From Cyclobacteriaceae bacterium (lineage in GTDB: Bacteria > Bacteroidota > Bacteroidia > Cytophagales > Cyclobacteriaceae), in assembly GCA_019638355.1 (NCBI GenBank), contig JAHBTY010000001.1, positions 744,001 to 808,000 of the forward strand: a stretch of DNA of 64,000 bases, in the 5' to 3' direction. Positions 16,464 through 25,412 of the stretch are shown here, one piece after another. The notes beneath the pieces are model-generated. The model was given only the letters and a program-made list of their open reading frames with translations, searched no databases and had not been told where the DNA came from. The number at the start of each line of letters is the position of its first letter. The stretch's first letter is position 1. Position numbers and translations under genes: made by a program.

Positions 16464-17342
16464 ATGTCTCAAAACAAAAACTTTACGGCAGTCTTTCTAT
16501 TGATTGTTCTGTCGCTGATCTGGGGAACATCCTTCATTCTCATTAAACAAGGCCTCAGGTTTTTTCCACCCGATGTGGTAGGTGCCTTGCGCGTAACGGC
16601 AGCTTCGCTTTTTCTTTTACCATTGGCGTTACCGCGACTGAAGGAACTTAAGGAGGGCGACTCCTTTAAACTTTTTATTTCGGGTTTGATGGGAATTTTC
16701 TTTCCGGCATTTCTTTTTGCCTGGGCACAAACCCAATTGAATAGCTCACTTGCCGGCATTTTAAATACGCTCTCACCCGTGTGGACGATGATCTTTGGTG
16801 TGCTGCTCTTTAGCCAGCGGTTTAAAGGTTACGCGTTGCTGGGGGTTGTTATTTCTTTTGGTGGTACCGTATTACTTGCAATTTCACGTTCGGGTGGAAG
16901 TATTACCGGTTTTAATTTGTATGCCTTACTAATTGTAGGCGCCTGCGCTTTTTATGGAGCTAATCTGAACTGGATAAAGTTTAAGATCTCGGGTTTAGGA
17001 TCTTTAACCATTACCAGTGTTTCACTTTTATTTATTGGGCCGTTGGCGGCTGCATATCTTTTTCTGGCTACTGATTTTGTAAACATAATAATCCATACAC
17101 CAGGAGCCTGGCAAGGTTTCGGTTTTGTGTTGTTGCTTGCGCTGATGAGTACAGCTGTAGCTAACCTGCTTTTTGTTAAACTAATTAGTATTTCCACACC
17201 CTTGTTTGCCAGTTCGGTAACTTACATTATGCCGATTGTTGCGGTAATGTGGGGTGTAATTGATGGGGAAGTGTTAACCGTTTGGCACTTGGTGGGGATG
17301 GGACTGATTATAAGCGGAGTTTATTTAGCCAATAAAAAGTAA
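16464..17342 (+). CDS. EamA family (DMT) transporter
   Basis: A 292-residue membrane protein with ten predicted helices in two EamA repeats. The first repeat has SLIWGTSFILIKQGLRFFPP near residue 20 and the second ends with SVTYIMPIVAVMWGVIDGE, both typical of drug/metabolite exporters. Relatives export amino acids or other metabolites; substrate cannot be predicted. It stands between the PIN toxin and the WalJ-like gene on the same strand. Confidence 0.92.
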   Translation: MSQNKNFTAVFLLIVLSLIWGTSFILIKQGLRFFPPDVVGALRVTAASLFLLPLALPRLKELKEGDSFKLFISGLMGIFFPAFLFAWAQTQLNSSLAGILNTLSPVWTMIFGVLLFSQRFKGYALLGVVISFGGTVLLAISRSGGSITGFNLYALLIVGACAFYGANLNWIKFKISGLGSLTITSVSLLFIGPLAAAYLFLATDFVNIIIHTPGAWQGFGFVLLLALMSTAVANLLFVKLISISTPLFASSVTYIMPIVAVMWGVIDGEVLTVWHLVGMGLIISGVYLANKK

Positions 17343-17368
17343 TCCGTTCAGATTACTAATTTCGTGCA

Positions 17369-18190
17369 ATGGCGTTAACCCTGGCATCTTTAAATTCTGG
17401 CAGTAATGGCAATTGCTACTATGTAGGCAATGCAGAAGAAGCTGTATTGATTGATGCCGGTATTTCGTGCCGTGAAACAGAACGCAGATTAAGGCGTCTT
17501 GGCTTATCCATCGAAAATGTAAAAGCCATCTTTATTACCCACGAACACAACGATCATGTTTCAGGGTTGCATAAACTAGTAAAGCGACATAAAATTCCGG
17601 TGTATGCTTCCATGGGTACCCGGCAAAATGTTTCGCTTGAATGGAGTATGAAATTGTCGCATGGGTTTTCTACTTATCAACCGGTAACTATTGGTGAGTT
17701 AATCATCACCTCATTGCCAAAATATCACGATGCGGCCGATCCGCATAGCTTTTTGATTACCCATCAAAACACAACCGTGGGTGTGTTTACCGATATGGGG
17801 CGCGTGTGCAAGCATCTCATCAATAATTTTAAGCAATGTCACGCAGCTATTCTCGAATCAAACTACGATGAGGAAATGTTGGAGACGGGTGGTTATCCAC
17901 TTCATCTCAAGAATAGAATTCGTGGAGGCTTTGGCCATATTTCAAACAAGCAAGCATTGCAATTGTTTATGGAACACCGGCCTGCGTTTATGTCGCACTT
18001 ATTGTTGGGGCATTTATCGCACCATAATAATAAACCTGAAATTGTAGAGACTATGTTTAACGCTGTGGCAGGTAATACAAAAATTGTGGTGGCCTCGCGT
18101 TACCGCGAATCGGAAGTATATCATATCCAGGGAGCTTCAGCCCAACCGCGTGCTCCACGGCTGGTCGCAGAGCAATTGCAACTATTTTAA
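17369..18190 (+). CDS. MBL-fold metallo-hydrolase (WalJ/YycJ-like)
   Basis: A 273-residue cytosolic protein beginning LASLNSGSNGNCYYVG, the hallmark of the WalJ/YycJ group, with the metal motif THEHNDH (His58, His60, Asp62, His63). Later ligands are in ILESNYD and HLLLGHLSHHNN. WalJ relatives are implicated in DNA repair or cell-wall regulation in Firmicutes and are probably 5'-exonucleases; here the function is inferred from family only. Its end overlaps by nine bases the end of the convergent EEP gene. Confidence 0.88.
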   Translation: MALTLASLNSGSNGNCYYVGNAEEAVLIDAGISCRETERRLRRLGLSIENVKAIFITHEHNDHVSGLHKLVKRHKIPVYASMGTRQNVSLEWSMKLSHGFSTYQPVTIGELIITSLPKYHDAADPHSFLITHQNTTVGVFTDMGRVCKHLINNFKQCHAAILESNYDEEMLETGGYPLHLKNRIRGGFGHISNKQALQLFMEHRPAFMSHLLLGHLSHHNNKPEIVETMFNAVAGNTKIVVASRYRESEVYHIQGASAQPRAPRLVAEQLQLF

Positions 18191-19045
18191 AGTAAGCGTT
18201 ACCAACACGGGTAAATGATCGGATGGATAATACGTTCCATCGTTATCCTGAATTACCTGGTAACCGGATGCTTTCCAATCTTCGGAATGAAAAATGTAAT
18301 CAATGGTTCTGCATGCCATTTTGTTTAATTCAAAACCACAAAATGTTCCCGTAAGGTTGTTAGCTGGACGGGAATCAAACAAGCGAAAATGTTCGCCATT
18401 GGTAATGGTGAGATAAGGAGCATCGGTTGGCTCGGAGTTAAAATCGCCCGAAACGATCACTGGAATTTTTTTAGTTTCAGTTGGATTTGGAAAAGCTGCA
18501 CCGCTCATAAATCCTGCAATAAAGGTTTTGATCATTTCGGCACTTTTCTTTCGTGCTTCTTTACCAATATGATCGAAGTGAGTATTGGCGTAAAGGAATT
18601 CTTTGCCGGTGGACTTGTCTTTAAGCAAGGCAAACGAAACCACACGCGTAATGGCTGCATCCCAGCTTTTACTTCCGGGCACATCAGGTGTTTCAGATAA
18701 CCAAAATGTATTTTGAATAAGTACTTCAAATTTTTCTTTTTTATAGAAAATGGCGGAGTATTCGCCTTTCTCTTTGCCGTCATCGCGGCCAACACCTATA
18801 TGACTATATTCGGGTAACCCTTTTTGTAAATCAAGCATTTGGTTGTGCAACGCTTCCTGCACACCCACTAAATCGGGATTATATTTTTTGATAAGATTAA
18901 TAACCTTATTGGGACGGTTTTTCCATTGGTTAACGCCATCTGATTCGGTATCAAGCCGGATATTGTACGACATTACGCTTACCGTTTGCGCCCGTATAAT
19001 GTTCATTGATACCAGAAGGAGTGAGAGAATGATGAATGTTCGCAT
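18182..19045 (-). CDS. Secreted endonuclease/exonuclease/phosphatase family protein
   Basis: A 287-residue protein with an N-terminal signal peptide (about residues 1-19, ending RAQ) and a complete EEP fold: SYNIR, GVQEAL, THFDHIG, SGDFNSEP, TIDYIF and the terminal SDHLPV. The family hydrolyses phosphodiester or phosphate-monoester bonds in nucleic acids, sphingomyelin or inositol phosphates; the secreted Bacteroidota members are often annotated as nucleases. Substrate not resolved. The gene is monocistronic and convergent with the WalJ-like gene. Confidence 0.9.
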   Translation of the reverse strand: MRTFIILSLLLVSMNIIRAQTVSVMSYNIRLDTESDGVNQWKNRPNKVINLIKKYNPDLVGVQEALHNQMLDLQKGLPEYSHIGVGRDDGKEKGEYSAIFYKKEKFEVLIQNTFWLSETPDVPGSKSWDAAITRVVSFALLKDKSTGKEFLYANTHFDHIGKEARKKSAEMIKTFIAGFMSGAAFPNPTETKKIPVIVSGDFNSEPTDAPYLTITNGEHFRLFDSRPANNLTGTFCGFELNKMACRTIDYIFHSEDWKASGYQVIQDNDGTYYPSDHLPVLVTLTLK

Positions 19046-19150
19046 ACTTCAAAAGTACAATTTGGAAGGATTTAATTTCAGACTTTTATTTAAAAGTCCT
19101 TGTTAACAAATAATTACCTTAGTCGTCTCTTTAAACTCAACCCATAAAGC

Positions 19151-21073
19151 ATGAAAAAAATAAAAATCTGGTTGGTAGCCTTCACCGTTATAGCAGGTTG
19201 CACAACCGAAAAACCCGAAACTCCACCAAAACTGTATTCCATAGCACAGTTTATGGATATCGTACAAATCAATGGTGGAGCTTTTTCTCCCGATGAAACA
19301 AAACTACTTATCAGCAGCAAGGAAACCGGAATCTTTAATGCGGTAGAGGTTGATATTACTACCGGTAAACAAACCCCGCTCACCAATTCAACTGATAATG
19401 CGATTTTTGGCTATAGCTATTTTCCAAAAGATAATCGCGTGCTGTATGGCAGCGATAAAGGTGGTAATGAAATAACACACCTGTTCGCATTAGCTAATGG
19501 CGTGTCAACTGACTTGATAACCGACTCAACTGCAAAGGCACAATTTTATGGCTGGAGTTATAACCAGAAGTTAATGTACTACGCATCTAACAGTCGCGAT
19601 AAGCGTTTCTTTGATCTATACTCTGTGCAAGTAGGCGATGGGTCGGAAGAGAAGGTTTATCCCGCAGCAGTTGTATATAAAAATGATAAAGGTCTTAATC
19701 CAGGTGCCATTTCAAACGATGATCGCTACATCGCGCTTACAGAAGAAATAACTACCAATAATTCCAATATGTACTTGTTGGATACACAATCGGGTAAAAT
19801 GCAATTGCTATCACAGCATGAAGGTGATGTGCAGTTTAATCCACAATACTTTAGCCTGGATGGAACCAAACTGATTTACCTGACTGATGAAGGAAGTGAG
19901 TTTATGTATTTGGCTGCGTATGATATTGCTTCCGGAACTAAATCCAAACTGGAAGAAGCACCCTGGGATATTATGTATTCCTATCTTTCCAGAAATGGAA
20001 AATACCGCGTGGTGGCTATCAACAACGATGCCCGCACTGAAATTAAAATTTATGACGAATCGAATGGTGGTAAGCTGTTAAATGTGGAAGGCTTGCCAGC
20101 AGGCGATATAACCGGTGTGAATATTTCGGACAGTGAAAAACTGATGTCGTTTTATGTAAGCAGTTCCAAATCGCCCAGCAATTTATTTGTGTACAACTTC
20201 GAAACAAAAGAAGTGAAACAACTTACCAACACCATGACTACCGAGATTGATGCAAACGATCTGGTGGCGGGTGAAGTAATTCGATACAAGTCGTTTGATG
20301 GTTTAGAAATACCAGCATTGCTATACAAACCAAAAGGAATTAAAGCCGGTGATAAAGTGCCGGCATTACTTTGGATACACGGTGGGCCGGGTGGACAAAC
20401 CCGATTGGGATATTCACCAATAATTCAACACCTCGTCAATCATGGATACGCTATTCTGGCGGTAAACAACCGTGGCAGTTCGGGTTATGGAAAAACATTT
20501 TTTGCTGCCGATGATCGTAAACATGGCAATGAAGATTTGCGTGATTGCGTGGAGGCCAAAAAATACCTGGCTACACTTCCTTACATCGACATGGATAAAG
20601 TGGGTATTATGGGTGGAAGCTATGGCGGTTACATGACAATGGCCGCCCTTACATTTGCTCCGGAAGAATTTAAAGTGGGTGTTAATCTGTTTGGTGTTAC
20701 CAACTGGTTGCGCACATTAAAAAGTATTCCACCGTGGTGGGAGTCGTTCCGCAAAGCATTGTATGTTGAGTTGGGCGATCCGTTCACGGCTGATTCAGTA
20801 GCATTGTATAATAAATCGCCTTTATTCCACACCGATAAAATAACCAAACCCTTTATTGTGTTGCAGGGTAGTAACGATCCGCGCGTGCTTCAAGTGGAGT
20901 CGGATGAGATTGTAGCGAATGCACGTAAAAATGGAGTGCCCGTGGAGTATGTGATTTTTCCTGATGAAGGTCATGGTTTTGTGAAGAAGGAAAACAACAT
21001 TAAAGCCTTGGAAGAAATTCTGAAGTTTTTGGATAAATACCTGAAGGGAGTGCCTGAAACTCAAGGTCAATAG
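19151..21073 (+). CDS. S9 family prolyl oligopeptidase-like lipoprotein
   Basis: A 640-residue protein with a lipoprotein signal (VAFTVIAGC, Cys17), a beta-propeller region (about 30-360) and a C-terminal alpha/beta-hydrolase domain. The catalytic triad is visible: Ser490 in GGSYGG, Asp576 in NDPRV and His608 in DEGHGF, with the oxyanion region HGGPGGQ near 410. S9 relatives are dipeptidyl or acylaminoacyl peptidases. Likely periplasmic or outer-membrane bound. A strong hairpin terminator follows the stop. Confidence 0.93.
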   Translation: MKKIKIWLVAFTVIAGCTTEKPETPPKLYSIAQFMDIVQINGGAFSPDETKLLISSKETGIFNAVEVDITTGKQTPLTNSTDNAIFGYSYFPKDNRVLYGSDKGGNEITHLFALANGVSTDLITDSTAKAQFYGWSYNQKLMYYASNSRDKRFFDLYSVQVGDGSEEKVYPAAVVYKNDKGLNPGAISNDDRYIALTEEITTNNSNMYLLDTQSGKMQLLSQHEGDVQFNPQYFSLDGTKLIYLTDEGSEFMYLAAYDIASGTKSKLEEAPWDIMYSYLSRNGKYRVVAINNDARTEIKIYDESNGGKLLNVEGLPAGDITGVNISDSEKLMSFYVSSSKSPSNLFVYNFETKEVKQLTNTMTTEIDANDLVAGEVIRYKSFDGLEIPALLYKPKGIKAGDKVPALLWIHGGPGGQTRLGYSPIIQHLVNHGYAILAVNNRGSSGYGKTFFAADDRKHGNEDLRDCVEAKKYLATLPYIDMDKVGIMGGSYGGYMTMAALTFAPEEFKVGVNLFGVTNWLRTLKSIPPWWESFRKALYVELGDPFTADSVALYNKSPLFHTDKITKPFIVLQGSNDPRVLQVESDEIVANARKNGVPVEYVIFPDEGHGFVKKENNIKALEEILKFLDKYLKGVPETQGQ

Positions 21074-21086
21074 ATTTTAAAAATAA

Positions 21087-21132
21087 AAAAGCTGAAAGTT
21101 TAAGTTCAACGACTTCAAACTTTCAGCTTTTT
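21087..21132. terminator. Bidirectional hairpin terminator after the S9 peptidase
   Basis: AAAAGCTGAAAGTTT and AAACTTTCAGCTTTT form a 15-bp perfect stem around a loop of 15 bases, with A- and T-tracts on both sides. It lies between the convergent peptidase and nfu genes and can serve both. Confidence 0.85.
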
Positions 21133-21151
21133 GCTTTACAGGCTTTCGTCT

Positions 21152-21724
21152 TTAAAGTGCTTCTACTTCCTGCACTTCTTCCGGCATCATGCGCTTGAAG
21201 AGATTTTCGATACCAGCTTTTAACGTTACAGTAGATGATGGACAACCACTGCATGAACCTTGTAACGCTACCGTAACTTTTTTATCCTGGTACGAATGGA
21301 AAGTAATGGCGCCACCATCTTGTTCTACAGCGGGGCGGATGTACTCATCCAGAATGGTTTTTATTTTCTTAACAGTTTCTGTTTCTTCCTGCTCGGGTGC
21401 TTCAGGGCCTTTCATATCCAGAATCAGTTTGCCACTTTCTAAGAAAGTCTTGATATGATTTTTAAGGGTGTCCTGAATTTCGAGCCACTCTACATCTTCT
21501 TTTTTAGTAACCGTAACGAAGTTGCTCATGTAAAATACCCGATCTACAAACGGATACATGAACAATTCTTGCGCGAGCGGTGCATGTTCAGCATCGGCTG
21601 ATGTGGGAAAATCGAAAGTCATTCCTTCCGGAACCAGCATATCGTTAACTACAAACTTTAATGAATTCGGGTTAGGGTTCGATTCCAGATAGATATGAAG
21701 GGCTTTTTGAGCGGGCTTTAACAT
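21152..21724 (-). CDS. NifU-like Fe-S scaffold/carrier protein (Nfu type)
   Basis: A 190-residue protein with an N-terminal Nfu domain (YLESNPNPNSLKFVVN, residues about 11-95) and a C-terminal NifU domain with the cluster motif CSGCPSS near residue 157. Nfu proteins bind a 4Fe-4S cluster across a dimer and pass it to target enzymes. The ATG at 21724 is chosen because upstream in-frame residues are hydrophobic and unlike the family, and a -7 element (TACCTTTG, 21746-21753) lies inside that longer version. Confidence 0.93.
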   Translation of the reverse strand: MLKPAQKALHIYLESNPNPNSLKFVVNDMLVPEGMTFDFPTSADAEHAPLAQELFMYPFVDRVFYMSNFVTVTKKEDVEWLEIQDTLKNHIKTFLESGKLILDMKGPEAPEQEETETVKKIKTILDEYIRPAVEQDGGAITFHSYQDKKVTVALQGSCSGCPSSTVTLKAGIENLFKRMMPEEVQEVEAL

Positions 21725-21745
21725 CTTTATGCTTTTTATTGCAAA

Positions 21746-21753
21746 CAAAGGTA
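21746..21753 (-). promoter_or_regulatory. Candidate -7 element of nfu promoter
   Basis: On the minus strand this reads TACCTTTG, matching TAnnTTTG, 21 bases upstream of the ATG at 21724. No good -33 match. Its position argues for the short start. Confidence 0.45.
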
Positions 21754-21780
21754 GATAAATAAAGTTCATTGGGGTGATCA

Positions 21781-21811
21781 TGCAGATTAGGAATTGGATT
21801 CCTAATCTGCA
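21781..21811. terminator. Perfect 14-bp hairpin between the symporter and nfu genes
   Basis: TGCAGATTAGGAAT, a three-base loop TGG, then ATTCCTAATCTGCA. It starts 23 bases after the symporter stop (minus strand). The stem is perfect but no T-tract follows, so it could be a terminator of another type, a transcript-stabilising hairpin or an operator for nfu. Confidence 0.45.
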
Positions 21812-21833
21812 AAGTATATTGAAAATCAATTAA

Positions 21834-23234
21834 TTACGACTCTTTTTCCGCTTCGCCCAACGCATTTTCCCATTTACTAACCACCGCTGTGGCTACGCTA
21901 TTACCCACTACATTGGTTGCGCTGCGCCCCATATCCAACAGGGGATCAATACCCAATAGTAGCGCAAGCCCTGCTTCTGGAATATTAAAAGTAGCCAGCG
22001 TTCCGGCAATAACCACAAGCGAAGCACGGGGTACACCGGCAATACCTTTACTGGTAAGCATTAACACCAGCAGCATACTTATCTGGGTGGCAAAAGGAAG
22101 ATCAATACCGTATGATTGCGCAATAAATAACGATGCAAACGTCATGTACATCATGCTGCCATCCAGATTAAACGAATAACCAAGCGGCAAAACAAAACTT
22201 ACAATCTTATCCTTGCAACCAAATTTTTGAAGTAGCTCCATTGTTTTTGGAAAAGCAGCTTCACTACTGCTGGTACTAAATGCGAGAATGATGGGTTCTT
22301 TCACGTGTTTTAGTAGTGCTACAATTCGTTTACCAATTACAAAGAAGCCAGCGATACCCAGCAACACCCACAGTAGCAGCAGCCCCAGGTAAAACTCACC
22401 AATGAAGATGGAGTAAGTGGTGAGTATTCCCATACCTTGTTTGGCAATAATAGCAGCCATGGCTCCAAATACGGCAAGCGGTGCAAGGTTCATAACATAG
22501 CCTGTAACTTTCAGAATAACATGAGCCGCAGCATCCATGAAATCGATGATGATCTTACCCTTTTCACCAATGGCAGCAGTAGCTACACCAAAGAATAGAG
22601 AGAAGACTACAATCTGAAGAATTTCATTTTTAGCCATTGCCTCCACCACGCTGCTGGGGAAGATGTGATATAAAAAGTTTTTTAATGAAAAGCCTACGGT
22701 AGAAATACCGGATGATTCGCCCGTGTCAGGAACAGGTAAGTGCATGGCAATACCGGGTTTAAAAATGTTCACCAGAATCATACCCAATAATAAGCTCATA
22801 AGCGAGGCACCAATAAACCACAGTAATGTTTTACCTCCAATGCGCCCTACGGCACTTATATCGCCCAGCTTGGCAACACCCACTACAAGTGTGGTAAACA
22901 CAAGTGGGGCTACAATCATTTTAATTAGCCTCAAAAAAACATCAGCCAGTATAGAAAAGGGCTCGGTTTTTTTATCGCGTGTACTAAGCGTTGCGTTGCG
23001 CTGAGTATTAATAGTGCTCTTTTCAATTTCGAGTGAAGCCTGTTGTGCGCTATCGGCTGTACGGAGTTCGGTTTTTATTTCTTTCAGGCGGGTATCAAAT
23101 GCCTCCAATCGGGTATTATCATCGAATAAATAATTTTTATTCAGGATAAATCCGGTTGCAATGCCTGCGAGTAACGCAATAACAATGTAAAGCGTAAGTC
23201 TGTTTTTCTTCTGGGGCTTTAAGGCTAATTCCAT
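21834..23234 (-). CDS. Dicarboxylate/amino acid:cation symporter (DAACS family)
   Basis: A 466-residue inner-membrane transporter of the glutamate/C4-dicarboxylate family (GltP/DctA-like). The substrate-site features are STSSSEAAFPKT near residue 325, GYSFNLDGSMMYM near 355, GVPRASLVV near 400 and the MGRSATNVVGN motif near 440. Between helix 1 and helix 2 it has an extra charged, coiled-coil-like insert of about 45 residues (about 38-88), longer than in E. coli relatives. Substrate is probably glutamate, aspartate or succinate. Confidence 0.93.
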   Translation of the reverse strand: MELALKPQKKNRLTLYIVIALLAGIATGFILNKNYLFDDNTRLEAFDTRLKEIKTELRTADSAQQASLEIEKSTINTQRNATLSTRDKKTEPFSILADVFLRLIKMIVAPLVFTTLVVGVAKLGDISAVGRIGGKTLLWFIGASLMSLLLGMILVNIFKPGIAMHLPVPDTGESSGISTVGFSLKNFLYHIFPSSVVEAMAKNEILQIVVFSLFFGVATAAIGEKGKIIIDFMDAAAHVILKVTGYVMNLAPLAVFGAMAAIIAKQGMGILTTYSIFIGEFYLGLLLLWVLLGIAGFFVIGKRIVALLKHVKEPIILAFSTSSSEAAFPKTMELLQKFGCKDKIVSFVLPLGYSFNLDGSMMYMTFASLFIAQSYGIDLPFATQISMLLVLMLTSKGIAGVPRASLVVIAGTLATFNIPEAGLALLLGIDPLLDMGRSATNVVGNSVATAVVSKWENALGEAEKES

Positions 23235-23444
23235 GCGGTAGCGAAGTTCGATGGTAAAGAAATGTTGTAATATCGATAAAAAATGCTGAAATAATTTTTT
23301 TAGATCAGAGATTTGTTGGTTACGCCCGATGCCGCTTTTAAGTTTTCATCCCCTACAATCGGGTAAGGCTAAGGCTGCTTCAATCCGAATTTTAGATGAG
23401 ATAGATGTGCACTCGCTCCATCAGTATAGCTGAAAAAAATTTGC

Positions 23445-23480
23445 AATAAAAAAGTGGTTCTGTGCCAAACGGAACCACTC
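23445..23480 (-). terminator. Terminator of the 23503-24192 gene
   Basis: On the minus strand AGTGGTTCC, a loop, then GAACCACT is followed by TTTTTTATT. It lies 23 bases after the stop of the secreted TapB-like gene: a standard Rho-independent signal. Confidence 0.8.
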
Positions 23481-23502
23481 TGCTTTAATTGGAAAATCTG
23501 AA

Positions 23503-24192
23503 TTATTTATAAGCAGCCAATTGTGTATAGCCGCTTGACTTTCCGTTTTTGTCAAACGATTCGCTCTTCACCATTCCCACTTTAAGCGCAAACCACTCCA
23601 CACCAGAAAAATTCAGATTCATGGTGATACCCATTTGTGTATTCACTTTCGACTTACTCGAAATTTTAAAACACTCAAAAGTGCCAGCCGGTGTTGTAAT
23701 GGTTTCTTTTCCCTCTACTTTACGATCGTAAACCGTTACTGACATTTTCATAGGTAACGGACTTCCTTCTGCTGTTAATGTTATGGATCCATCTTTTAGT
23801 GTTTGACCAACCGTTAACTTGGAAGGAAGCTCCAGATTTTCACTTTGAACGGCCATTTTATAGGAAGCAAACATCTTTTGTTGTTCTTCGGAGATAAATT
23901 TACGCATGTCAATAAGAAAGGTGCCATTCGTGCAAACCATTTCAAGATCGCCTTTGGTTTGTTCTTTGCCTTTTTCATTATACAAAACTGCCGTTACAAT
24001 GGCAGTAAACCCAGTAGGTGTTTTTTCAAAACTCTTTACGCTTTGCTGTGTTTTACCGGTTAGTTTATTCTTATTGTTGTAGGTTTCATAGGTCCATTCA
24101 GTACCTTCATTCAATACATAATAGTCGTTGCATTGAGCTGTTGCCCACAATGAATTAAATGTTACAAGAATAAAAATTACAACTTTTTTCAT
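23503..24192 (-). CDS. Secreted TapB/DUF3108-like protein
   Basis: A 229-residue exported protein with a signal peptide (MKKVVIFILVTFNSLWATAQ, cut near residue 20). The mature part begins CNDYYVLNEGTEWTYETYN and continues as repeated beta strands, ending with GVEWFALKVGMVKSESFDKNG. This overall pattern resembles Bacteroidota TapB/DUF3108-like beta-sandwich proteins. No catalytic residues are evident. It is single, with its own terminator. Function unknown. Confidence 0.75.
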   Translation of the reverse strand: MKKVVIFILVTFNSLWATAQCNDYYVLNEGTEWTYETYNNKNKLTGKTQQSVKSFEKTPTGFTAIVTAVLYNEKGKEQTKGDLEMVCTNGTFLIDMRKFISEEQQKMFASYKMAVQSENLELPSKLTVGQTLKDGSITLTAEGSPLPMKMSVTVYDRKVEGKETITTPAGTFECFKISSKSKVNTQMGITMNLNFSGVEWFALKVGMVKSESFDKNGKSSGYTQLAAYK

Positions 24193-24276
24193 GGTATAAA
24201 TTGGGTTTAAACGGGTTGTAAAATTAAGTGATTAAGGTTTTGAATTATTATTTAGTACACAGATAACTCAACTAAC

Positions 24277-25347
24277 TTATACTTTTACTGTTTTGTTTCG
24301 CAAATAAAAATCAGCTAGAACCAACGCAGCCATTGCTTCCACAATGGGTACGGCACGCGGCACCACGCATGGGTCGTGTCTTCCTTTACCGGATACTGTT
24401 GTTTCTTTACCATCTTTATCTACCGTTGGCTGATCTTGCATAATGGTAGCCACTGGTTTAAAGGCTACATGAAAGTATATGTCCTCACCATTGCTGATGC
24501 CACCCTGCACACCACCCGAATGATTGGTTTTGGTTTTGATTTTTCCTCCATCGTTGTAAAACTCATCGTTATGTTGTGAGCCGCGCAAGGTTACACCTTC
24601 AAAGCCACTGCCGTATTCAAAACCTTTTACAGCATTAATGCTGAGCATGGCTTTGCCTAACTCAGCATGCAGCTTATCAAACACGGGTTCACCTAAACCA
24701 ACCGGAGTATTTTTTATAACACCGGTTACAACACCGCCAATAGTATCACGGTCTAATCGCACCTGATCAATCAATGCAATCATTTTTTCGGCAGTTGTTG
24801 CATCCGGACAACGTACAATGTTGTCTTCAGTTTTGGAAAGATCAAGTTGCGTGTAGTGTGGAGCTTTTAAATCGCCTACTTGCGAAACAAACGCCTGTAT
24901 TTCTACACCAATAGTTCTTAGTAAAAGTTTTGCAATTGCACCGGCTGCTACACGTGCTGCTGTTTCACGGGCTGAACTTCTACCGCCACCACGGTAATCG
25001 CGAAAGCCATACTTGGCATCATAGGTAAAATCGGCATGTGAGGGTCGATATGTATTTGCGATGTGCGAATAATCTTTGCTGCGCTGATCCTGATTTTCAA
25101 TTACAATCGCAATAGGTGTTCCTGTACTCTTTCCTTCAAATACTCCGGATAGAATTTTAAACGTATCGTCTTCGTTACGTTGGGTAGTAATTTTTGACTG
25201 GCCGGGTTTTCTACGATCAAGTTCTGTTTGTATAAAAACTTCATCAATAACTAATCCGGCCGGGCAGCCATCAATCACCACCCCAATAGCAGGCCCATGA
25301 CTTTCGCCAAATGTACTTATCCGAAAAAGAGTGCCGTAATTGTTCAT
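24277..25347 (-). CDS. aroC: Chorismate synthase
   Basis: A 356-residue enzyme of the shikimate pathway, converting EPSP to chorismate with reduced FMN. The signatures are [19 protein letters not shown] near residue 14, the Arg/Ser-rich [19 protein letters not shown] near 120, and [13 protein letters not shown] near 280. Length is normal. An AT-rich palindromic spacer separates it from batD upstream on the same strand. Confidence 0.97.
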   Translation of the reverse strand: MNNYGTLFRISTFGESHGPAIGVVIDGCPAGLVIDEVFIQTELDRRKPGQSKITTQRNEDDTFKILSGVFEGKSTGTPIAIVIENQDQRSKDYSHIANTYRPSHADFTYDAKYGFRDYRGGGRSSARETAARVAAGAIAKLLLRTIGVEIQAFVSQVGDLKAPHYTQLDLSKTEDNIVRCPDATTAEKMIALIDQVRLDRDTIGGVVTGVIKNTPVGLGEPVFDKLHAELGKAMLSINAVKGFEYGSGFEGVTLRGSQHNDEFYNDGGKIKTKTNHSGGVQGGISNGEDIYFHVAFKPVATIMQDQPTVDKDGKETTVSGKGRHDPCVVPRAVPIVEAMAALVLADFYLRNKTVKV

Positions 25348-25410
25348 GATTCAAAATTTAAAATTCACGATTTGCCAGCAACCTTACTAAATTTTAAACC
25401 TTGAATTTTA
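25348..25410. repeat. AT-rich inverted repeat between batD and aroC
   Basis: ATTCAAAATTTAAAATTC near the left side and AATTTTAAACCTTGAATT near the right form an interrupted AT-rich inverted repeat, related in sequence to the spacers at 8505-8575 and 40083-40112. Confidence 0.5.
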
Positions 25411-25412
25411 TA

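Noticed and set aside
21725-21829. Longer N-terminus for the Nfu protein
   Set aside because: The added residues are hydrophobic and unlike Nfu, and a promoter element lies inside them.
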